Below, one piece after another: positions 1-5,406 of a stretch of DNA of 5,406 bases. The stretch lies in NCBI GenBank assembly GCA_002336115.1, contig DDEN01000042.1, positions 204 through 5,609 of the forward strand, in the 5' to 3' direction. The position numbers and the translations under genes were made by a program. The notes under the pieces are model-generated. The model had not been told where the DNA came from. It worked only from the letters and a program-made list of their open reading frames with translations, and did no database searches. Position 1 is the stretch's first letter. Every line of letters begins with the position of its first letter. This stretch comes from Chitinophagaceae bacterium UBA1953. Lineage in GTDB: Bacteria > Bacteroidota > Bacteroidia > Chitinophagales > Chitinophagaceae.

Positions 1-985
1 TGAAATCAGTTACACATCCAGGAGTTCCACAGGCAATTGCTTCTATTAATGAAGTAGACCACCCTTCTTTATAAGAGCCCATGATAAATAAGTCAGCAGC
101 ATTCAAATAAAGAGAAACTTCGTGAGCTGTCTTTCTTCCGGTAATGAATATCTTGTTGACAAGGTTTTTTCCCTGAATATACGCTTCAATTTTCAAACGA
201 TCTTCCCCTTCACCAATAAAATAAAACAAACTTCCTGGTTTTTGATTTTCGTAAATACGAAAACAATCTATCATAAACTTCCAGCCTTTAAGTTCACTTA
301 AACGACCAGTTGTAATAATTATTAGGGACGAATCCGGCAAATTCAAAATTTGCCGGGCTTCATCACGCTTAACATCTTTAAATATTTCTGTATTTATCCT
401 CGATGGAAATTGAGTAACCGATTTTCTTGAAATCAGGCCTTTACTGCGAATAAGCATTTCTTGAATAGCATTTTCGTCGCCTGAAGCCAAAATAACCGAA
501 AGCTTGCTCAAACTTTTAAAGAAAATTCTTTCAAAATAGTCAGCCAGGTAGTGGGCATATTTATATTTCGAAATTGCTAATGGATTTTCAAGACCGGCAA
601 AGCAATAGCAGATATTCGGAAAACCAAATTGCTTTACTGCTAATAATACTTCAGGCCGTTGGATAAAAACATTATCAAATCTTAATGATAAAATCTTTTT
701 TTTATAGCGCCTTATATACAAGAAACTTGCCAATCGATCAGGGACAATGTGCTTAGTAATTGCTTTTGAATAGTAAGCGAACGCAAAAAAGTCGAACCAA
801 ACACCCCCGATTGATTTTTTAAACCATCTCCCGACAGGATCATGCTTATCGGTAGTAATTCCAACCATTGCAATATCATTTCCGAAAGAAAAGATCATAT
901 TTTTAGCAAAGGTCAAATATCCTCCAATCGGATAATCCTCGAAATTGCAGAAATCAATAATTAGAATACGTTTCGCTTTGTTCAT
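1..985 (-). CDS. GT4-family glycosyltransferase, 3' end cut by window edge
   Basis: This is the N-terminal 328 residues of a GT-B fold retaining glycosyltransferase, likely to transfer a sugar from a nucleotide donor to a lipid-linked polysaccharide intermediate at the cytoplasmic face of the inner membrane. The reading frame is open from the ATG at 985 to the window edge. A TAA codon directly precedes that ATG in frame, which fixes the start. The N-terminal acceptor domain opens with a beta strand (KRILIIDF, residues 5-12) and a glycine loop (PIGGYLTF, 19-26). The C-terminal donor domain begins near residue 221 with TTGRLSELKG (225-234), where R228 and K233 fit the usual phosphate-binding positions. 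FIGEGEDR (256-263) and ITGRKTAHEV (281-290) follow. The EX7E motif is intact, with E307 and E315 in EGWSTSLIE, followed by ACGTP. About 50-80 residues are probably missing. There is no signal peptide or clear membrane segment. The family is secure; the sugar specificity is unknown. Confidence 0.93.
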   Translation of the reverse strand, partial: MNKAKRILIIDFCNFEDYPIGGYLTFAKNMIFSFGNDIAMVGITTDKHDPVGRWFKKSIGGVWFDFFAFAYYSKAITKHIVPDRLASFLYIRRYKKKILSLRFDNVFIQRPEVLLAVKQFGFPNICYCFAGLENPLAISKYKYAHYLADYFERIFFKSLSKLSVILASGDENAIQEMLIRSKGLISRKSVTQFPSRINTEIFKDVKRDEARQILNLPDSSLIIITTGRLSELKGWKFMIDCFRIYENQKPGSLFYFIGEGEDRLKIEAYIQGKNLVNKIFITGRKTAHEVSLYLNAADLFIMGSYKEGWSTSLIEAIACGTPGCVTDF

Positions 986-1124
986 TTATTTTTGAAAATC
1001 AGGTACAGTTTCTGATTAACCGGGGTAATTGCGTTACAGTTGTCTTAATAAATTAAAAATTGTCACGTTCAAACCAATTCCAAACTCGGTTAATTCGATT
1101 AATCAGGCCTGGTTTCGACAATTT

Positions 1125-2297
1125 TTACAAATGGTGCAAAAACACTTTTAATGGTTCTGCGTACGACTTGTAATTCAGATAAGTTTCGCCTACTTTATGC
1201 CCTTCAGCAGCTATTGATGATAAACGGTCTTGATTTTTCAGCATTTCTGAAAGTTTATCAAAATAAGATTCCAAAGTGTAGTCATCAGCTAGGATAGCTG
1301 AAACACCGTCTTTAAAGTAATATTGCAATTCACCAAAATTGGATGATATTACAGGTTTGCCGGCAGCTGTATATTCTCCTATTTTATGATGAAATCCAGC
1401 AATATCAGGAATGGTGTTTCGTAATGGCACAATCAATAATTCTGAACGCAGGTACATTGAAATTAATTCATCGAAGGGAACATTAATTTTCAGATGAATA
1501 CGCTTACTGTATTGGTTAGTATTAATTTTATGAATCAATTGATCAAATGCATATGTGTCATTGTTCCCCATACCTATGGCAAAAACGAGATCCCCTGAGT
1601 ATATATTATTTTGCATAAGTTTGGTATAGAGTTCAATAATAAAATATATAACCGGCAAATAAAAAATTGAACCACAATACATTAAACCCAAATCTCTACT
1701 AACATTTTTCTGAATCTCAAATTCTGAAAAATCACATATTGCAGGAATTTTCAACAAATTCATTGAACTCCTTTTGCTAACAACTTTTCCTTTCAAAAAT
1801 TCACTTATAACAATTATCCCATCGCAAAAAAACATACAATATGCATCAAATAATATGTTATTCAGGTTAGAAAAATAACTTTTTAATGGAATGGATGATC
1901 GGTACTCAACATATTGAATCACAAGTTTAAAATTGAATAATTTTGAAAGAATTCGATAATAAACTAATTCACTAAAAGAAGATCCGTAAAATATAGCGGC
2001 ATTTATCTTTCTTCTTTTTTCGAAAAGCAACAACAATTCAATGAGAAAACCTGAAAATTTATTAAAATTTCGCGCAAAAAATCCATTGGGCCGATTTTTA
2101 TTGATGGAGGTGTTTATAAAAGGAATCCCCTGATACCTATCTATTTTTTTTGATCCATTATTCTTATGGAGAGCGTGCTTATTAATGATCAAGGGGTGAT
2201 ACCCGGCTAGTTTCAGGCTTTTAAATGTTAACCTGATTCTCTGTATCTGGGCATTACCTTGCGGAAATCCTGAAACACCTAAATGAACTACAAACAT
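1125..2297 (-). CDS. GT4-like glycosyltransferase, 390 aa
   Basis: This is a complete GT-B type glycosyltransferase, inferred to add one sugar during surface polysaccharide assembly. The N-terminal domain starts with a strand and loop (VVHLGVSGFPQGNAQ, residues 3-17), as expected for the acceptor-binding half. GIIVISEFL (160-168) resembles the stretch near the domain junction of GT4 proteins where the surface-exposed serine is conserved. The donor domain begins around 204 with GLMYCGSIFY. It carries LLIVPLRN (287-294) and then HKIGEYTAAGKPVIS (304-318), the equivalent of the EX7E region. E308 is the second acidic residue, but the position eight residues before it is A300, so the canonical pair is incomplete. 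The length is normal for the family and there is no signal peptide. An in-frame stop 15 nt upstream and an A-rich leader with no Shine-Dalgarno sequence support the ATG at 2297. It is 139 bp from the next gene and 221 bp from the previous one. The substrate is unknown. Confidence 0.9.
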   Translation of the reverse strand: MFVVHLGVSGFPQGNAQIQRIRLTFKSLKLAGYHPLIINKHALHKNNGSKKIDRYQGIPFINTSINKNRPNGFFARNFNKFSGFLIELLLLFEKRRKINAAIFYGSSFSELVYYRILSKLFNFKLVIQYVEYRSSIPLKSYFSNLNNILFDAYCMFFCDGIIVISEFLKGKVVSKRSSMNLLKIPAICDFSEFEIQKNVSRDLGLMYCGSIFYLPVIYFIIELYTKLMQNNIYSGDLVFAIGMGNNDTYAFDQLIHKINTNQYSKRIHLKINVPFDELISMYLRSELLIVPLRNTIPDIAGFHHKIGEYTAAGKPVISSNFGELQYYFKDGVSAILADDYTLESYFDKLSEMLKNQDRLSSIAAEGHKVGETYLNYKSYAEPLKVFLHHL

Positions 2298-2383
2298 GTT
2301 TTTAAGATTTTAAGCGGTAGATTTCTAAATGCAAATGACAATTATAGCGTGATTCAAAATGAAATTAGCAATAATAAACTAAA

Positions 2384-2399
2384 TTAACTTGCAAGTTAA
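2384..2399. repeat. Perfect 16-bp palindrome in intergenic gap
   Basis: TTAACTTGCAAGTTAA reads identically on both strands. It lies in the 221-bp gap, 119 nt after the stop of the GT61 gene and 86 nt before the start of the 390-residue glycosyltransferase. In the minus-strand transcript it could form a six-pair stem with a four-base loop. The following bases (UUUAGUUUAUU) are only moderately U-rich, so a rho-independent terminator is a weak reading. A dimeric regulator site is equally possible. The sequence is seen directly; any function is inference. Confidence 0.4.
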
Positions 2400-2518
2400 A
2401 TTTTTACGAACTGCGACTTATGAATTCTGCTCTGGTTCTTGTTCCGGAGATATCATATGCACAACATCATTTTATATTGAATAATTGAGAACAATAGCAA
2501 AAATACTTTCCGGAATTT

Positions 2519-3514
2519 CTAATCATTATCGATTTGTTGCAGTACGCTGGCTAATTCTTCAGTTCGTACAGTGATATTCACAAAATGGGTATCTGCAGCA
2601 TCGCCCTGGTTCAATAAATAGTAGTATTCATGCCCCAGGTCAGAAGCTAAAGCATAGAAACAATTATTATGATCATCATTTGCATTTCTAAGTTCCAAAA
2701 CTTTACCATTTTCAGGCATAAATAACATATTTGTTAATCCAGCCCCGTGCAATCCAATCAGATGCGTTGCTTGTTGCATTAATGAAACCTGATCGCGGAA
2801 TGAATAGTCTTCAAAATAATGTACTTCATATCCAAAGGACATAACCAACCTGATAACTTCAGCCTCGTTGGAAATTTTTCTAAATCTGGCTTTTCCCCTG
2901 CTAACAAATATTTTTTTTGAAGGAATTACTTTAACCGAATTCTGGTTAAAACGTTTGCGCAATTTGTTTATAACATCCTTGTTATAGTTACCTGTTGGCG
3001 CTGTATGACTGGGGATAATAAGTTCTTTAACAGATACGGGATATTTTGAATTAAAAAAACTAATGTTAAAATTAAAAGCCTTTAACGAATCGACATATGG
3101 GCTTTTTCTGAATTTAGATGGTAATAGTATTTCGTGATTTTCAATATACTCTTCAGCAACAATTAGCCTGGGTAAAGCATCAGTGAGCCAATGAAAGTAT
3201 TCATAACTCCAGTTATCAATTATCCAAACACCTTTATTAATTTTAAATTTAGGCAAGAGTAAGAATCGCAGGCGGAGAAACTTCTGCCATGCTGAAAGAC
3301 CTTCGACATGTGTATATTTAGCGAAGAATTTGAAACTCGAAAAATTAAAAATACAATCACCTAAAATATTGGCATTTATGACTTTTTCTAATGTCGTTTG
3401 GGGTATCTTCTTTAAAAACTGATGTGCAAAAAGGATCTCATCTTCTTTTGACAGGTTTTTAGGTTTTTGTCTAGCAGAATAATGCTCGGGGATCATTAAA
3501 AGAACATCTGTCAT
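2519..3514 (-). CDS. GT61 (DUF563) glycosyltransferase, 331 aa
   Basis: This protein has the conserved blocks of the GT61/DUF563 family in the right order. NWSYEYFHWLTDALPRL (residues 101-117) matches the family's N-x-FHW-x2-D-x-LPRL block. IFVSRGKARFRKISNE (202-217) matches the second block, with S205, R206, R212 and N216-E217. GLHGAGLTNMLFMP (254-267) is the signature HGAGLTN loop, and KVLEL (271-275) follows. Eukaryotic members of this family transfer xylose, arabinose or N-acetylglucosamine. Bacterial members are common in polysaccharide loci but few are characterised, so donor and acceptor cannot be named. There is no signal peptide or membrane segment, so it probably acts in the cytoplasm, unlike its secretory-pathway eukaryotic relatives. 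The ATG at 3514 is preceded by an in-frame TAA 27-25 nt upstream and by A/T-rich sequence without a Shine-Dalgarno site; M7 is a less likely alternative start. A 283-bp leader separates it from the upstream gene. Confidence 0.92.
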   Translation of the reverse strand: MTDVLLMIPEHYSARQKPKNLSKEDEILFAHQFLKKIPQTTLEKVINANILGDCIFNFSSFKFFAKYTHVEGLSAWQKFLRLRFLLLPKFKINKGVWIIDNWSYEYFHWLTDALPRLIVAEEYIENHEILLPSKFRKSPYVDSLKAFNFNISFFNSKYPVSVKELIIPSHTAPTGNYNKDVINKLRKRFNQNSVKVIPSKKIFVSRGKARFRKISNEAEVIRLVMSFGYEVHYFEDYSFRDQVSLMQQATHLIGLHGAGLTNMLFMPENGKVLELRNANDDHNNCFYALASDLGHEYYYLLNQGDAADTHFVNITVRTEELASVLQQIDND

Positions 3515-3550
3515 AATTGAATAGATTTTAAAACAAGGTTAAATCGGCAA

Positions 3551-3584
3551 TGTCATTGATCGAACAAAAATTATAATAATGACA
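3551..3584. repeat. Inverted repeat in GT61 gene leader
   Basis: TGTCATT (3551-3557) and AATGACA (3578-3584) are exact reverse complements separated by 20 bp. They lie 37-70 nt upstream of the GT61 start codon in the 283-bp gap. The left arm also sits in a smaller palindrome, CAATG-T-CATTG (3548-3558), so two alternative pairings are possible. The site could be an operator half-site pair or a leader hairpin. The arms are short and could arise by chance in A+T-rich DNA. Confidence 0.25.
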
Positions 3585-3797
3585 ATTTTACTATTGCTTT
3601 AAAGAAAACAAAAAATTATTGACTTAACTAACTGGTAAATAGTACCATTTTACTAAAAACCAAAATATAGAAAATTAGTGAGTTGCGACTGAATACAATT
3701 CTGAATCAAATTTCTATACAAATTATTCGGTAAAATCAGGTCAAAACAATATGATCTATGAAAACATATTTAAAATTCATTTCCAGAAGTGAAATCC

Positions 3798-5123
3798 TTA
3801 AGAGATTATTTTCGATCGAGAAGCATTATAAAGCACATCCCTGAAGTACGCTCGCACAATTGCACTGTCATAATGCTCGAATGCAAATTTTTGAGCATCA
3901 ACCCCAACTTTCATTCTTAGTTCCATTTCATCATAAAGCTTTTTAATTGCAGTTTTTAATTTGGGGATAGAATGCTCTGAAACAACAAAAGCCCAGTTGT
4001 TTTTTAGTGCATGTTTGGTTACAGCGGTATCGGGATGAGAATATAAAAGGATAGGCGTACCTGATGCCATGTATTCACTTGCTTTTGTAGGCATTGAATA
4101 CTTCAGAAAATTGATAGATTTTTCGTCAAAATCATTTGGTAAAAGCAGAAGGTCAGCAGCTGAAAATATCTTTGGCAAATCCGAGTATTCCACCGGGGGA
4201 TTAATTTTCACAAAATCAAATTTCTTCATTCTACTTAATATACCATCATCAGAGGTAGCCTGTATTTGTAATTCGATTTGCAAATCATTTTCTTGAAGTA
4301 ACTCCCGGATTGCAAATGCAACCTCGAATAAACTGTTTCTTAATCCATTTCCAATCCTTCCTGCATATAAAATCCTAAAAATTCCTTTTCGAGCATATTC
4401 TTTTTTTACACCTGAAGACCAGTGATTTAAGTCGATAGGATTATGAAAAGGTATAAAATTGAGTAAATATCTGGTTTTATACTCTTCACTCATAGCATCA
4501 CTTATGCTTAAAAGCAAGTCAGCTCTATTAAATAAGCTATTTAGTTTTTTACCGATCAGCTCTTTCCAGTAATATTTAAAAATAGATTTCTGACCGTCAA
4601 CAATGGTTTTAGGCCAATCATCCATAATATGTATGACTAAAGGCAGGTTAAATTCTTTCTGAAATTTGCTGACAAATTCAATTAATTCGAGAGATGAGAG
4701 TTGAGTGTATATTAATTCAGGTCCAAAATCACCTACCCATTTTTTAAATTCATTACTGATAATAATTTCTCTTCTGCGGTGCAGAATTCCGGTCATCGTT
4801 ATTACTTTATTTTGAATTCTTTTAAGCAGATATTCGGATGATTTTGCATGGGCAGTTTGATTGTTCTGCATTATGTCAACCTTGATGCCTGATTGCTCTT
4901 TTTGTGTTATTAATTTCAGACTGAATGGAAATTTCCATTTAATTTCCTGATTGCCCAAATAGTAGTATTTATTACACACCGAGACGTCGGGGCTAAAGAT
5001 CTCACTGCTTGCAACCGCAATATTGTTGATATTCCATCCCCAAAACAAATTAGATAAAGTAATTCCGGATCCTGATCGCCTGTCGAATTGCTCTCCTATA
5101 ATAAGTACCTTCGGATAATTCAT
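3798..5123 (-). CDS. GT4-like glycosyltransferase, 441 aa
   Basis: This is a complete GT-B glycosyltransferase, probably a cytoplasmic sugar transferase in polysaccharide assembly. PKVLIIGEQFDRRSGSGIT (residues 4-22) forms the first strand and glycine loop. IHIMDDWP (164-171) and ADLLLSISDAMSEEY (201-215) are stretches typical of the acceptor domain. FHNPIDLNHW (226-235) marks the domain junction, and RILYAGRIGNGLRN (250-263) opens the donor domain, with R256 at the usual basic position. FSAADLLLLPNDFD (320-333) and LKYSMPTKASEYMASG (340-355) form the nucleotide-sugar site. E350 is the second acidic residue of the EX7E region, while the residue eight before it is Y342, so the motif is the variant PTK-x2-EY form. 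The length is slightly above the usual 360-400. An AAGGA lies 11 nt before the ATG, a weak Shine-Dalgarno candidate. It starts 67 bp after the upstream partial gene. The sugar specificity is unknown. Confidence 0.92.
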   Translation of the reverse strand: MNYPKVLIIGEQFDRRSGSGITLSNLFWGWNINNIAVASSEIFSPDVSVCNKYYYLGNQEIKWKFPFSLKLITQKEQSGIKVDIMQNNQTAHAKSSEYLLKRIQNKVITMTGILHRRREIIISNEFKKWVGDFGPELIYTQLSSLELIEFVSKFQKEFNLPLVIHIMDDWPKTIVDGQKSIFKYYWKELIGKKLNSLFNRADLLLSISDAMSEEYKTRYLLNFIPFHNPIDLNHWSSGVKKEYARKGIFRILYAGRIGNGLRNSLFEVAFAIRELLQENDLQIELQIQATSDDGILSRMKKFDFVKINPPVEYSDLPKIFSAADLLLLPNDFDEKSINFLKYSMPTKASEYMASGTPILLYSHPDTAVTKHALKNNWAFVVSEHSIPKLKTAIKKLYDEMELRMKVGVDAQKFAFEHYDSAIVRAYFRDVLYNASRSKIIS

Positions 5124-5190
5124 ATTTTATTTATTCCTTAATGAACGGATACAATCTAAATTATTTCAATATTCGATATTCTGTTTCAAT

Positions 5191-5406
5191 CTAATTCAAC
5201 ACTTTGTGCTTTACGTTTAATTCCGGAAACATTATCGTTTTTATAACTGGCTCCCTTAATACATCCAGAAAATGATTTCTTACGGCACCTGAATCAGAGT
5301 CGCTTTTTGCAACTGTGATGGACTTCTTTGCCAAACGGGTACGTAACTTTTCATCTGTTGCAAGTATTTTCAGGTTATTAATTAAGTCAGTGAAATTAAC
5401 TGATGA
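5191..5406 (-). CDS. C-terminal end of a probable glycosyltransferase (partial)
   Basis: An open frame enters from the right edge and ends at a TAG at 5193-5191, giving 71 residues. FTDLINNLKILATDEKLR (residues 5-22 of the fragment) continues into RLAKKS and VRNHFLDVL (42-50). This resembles the last helices of GT4 proteins: a loop-count helix, a d-x2-lr-x-rla turn, then a helix crossing back to the N-terminal domain. The complete 441-residue neighbour ends in a comparable way, with KLKTAIKKLYDEMELR and later VRAYFRDVLYN. After this the fragment has a 21-residue tail rich in lysine and hydrophobic residues (REPVIKTIMF onward), which is longer than usual. The direction and 67-bp gap to the next start suggest co-transcription. 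No catalytic motif is in view, so the family assignment rests on C-terminal pattern and context only. Confidence 0.6.
   Translation of the reverse strand, partial: SSVNFTDLINNLKILATDEKLRTRLAKKSITVAKSDSDSGAVRNHFLDVLREPVIKTIMFPELNVKHKVLN

Noticed and set aside
995..1004. AAAATCAGGT, repeated at 3732-3741
   Set aside because: Two intergenic copies of a 10-mer, but one precedes a start and the other follows a stop, so there is no consistent position to suggest a shared element.
2430..2449. CTCTGG/CCGGAG stem in the 221-bp gap
   Set aside because: On the transcribed (minus) strand it contains a C-A mismatch and no U-tract follows, so neither a terminator nor a stable structure is supported.
2418..2456. 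12-codon minus-strand reading frame in the 221-bp gap
   Set aside because: Too short and without supporting signals; no leader-peptide pattern such as repeated codons for one amino acid.
2498..2505. TATTTTTG on the minus strand, matching the Bacteroidota -7 promoter pattern TAnnTTTG
   Set aside because: No TTG or TTTG element lies at the expected distance upstream, the site abuts the end of the GT61 gene, and it is about 190 nt from the next start. One match in A+T-rich DNA is not enough.
3736..3780. 14-codon minus-strand reading frame in the GT61 leader
   Set aside because: Very short, with no regulatory codon run, no ribosome binding site and no recognisable peptide; expected by chance.
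3779..3795. ATTTC/GAAAT stem right after the stop of the 441-residue gene, considered as a terminator
   Set aside because: Only five mostly A-T pairs, and no run of U follows on the minus strand.
4069..4296. 75-codon plus-strand reading frame
   Set aside because: It lies wholly antisense inside the 441-residue glycosyltransferase gene, which has strong family motifs across the same bases. The product resembles nothing recognisable.

Overview
All five protein genes lie on the minus strand, so transcription runs from high to low coordinates, and each one encodes or appears to encode a glycosyltransferase. The DNA is A+T-rich throughout (G+C roughly one third by eye). Most starts are preceded by A-rich stretches instead of a strong Shine-Dalgarno sequence, a pattern usual in Bacteroidota. 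I infer a member of that phylum, but no marker gene in the window proves it. No RNA gene, insertion sequence, transposase, CRISPR array or integration site was recognised.

Layout in transcription order: (1) 5406-5191, the last 71 codons of a gene entering from outside, probably the C-terminal end of a GT-B glycosyltransferase; (2) 5123-3798, a complete 441-residue GT4-like glycosyltransferase; (3) 3514-2519, a complete 331-residue GT61 (DUF563) glycosyltransferase; (4) 2297-1125, a complete 390-residue GT4-like glycosyltransferase; (5) 985-1, the first 328 codons of a classical GT4 glycosyltransferase with an intact EX7E motif, cut by the window edge. The ends of genes 1 and 5 lie outside the window.

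The gaps between genes are 67, 283, 221 and 139 bp, loose for an operon but with every gene in one direction. No convincing terminator or Bacteroidota-type promoter could be placed in them. The 221-bp gap holds a perfect 16-bp palindrome (2384-2399), and the 283-bp gap holds a 7-bp inverted repeat (3551-3584) in the leader of the GT61 gene.

Together this looks like the interior of a surface polysaccharide locus (O-antigen, capsule or exopolysaccharide). Several cytoplasmic transferases would each add one sugar to a growing lipid-linked repeat unit. Sugar identities and linkages cannot be read from the sequence, and no flippase, polymerase, initiating transferase or nucleotide-sugar synthesis gene is present to say which polymer is made. 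I see no evidence of a wholly new system; the points worth a second look are the GT61 enzyme, the departures from EX7E in two GT4 proteins, and the structured gaps.
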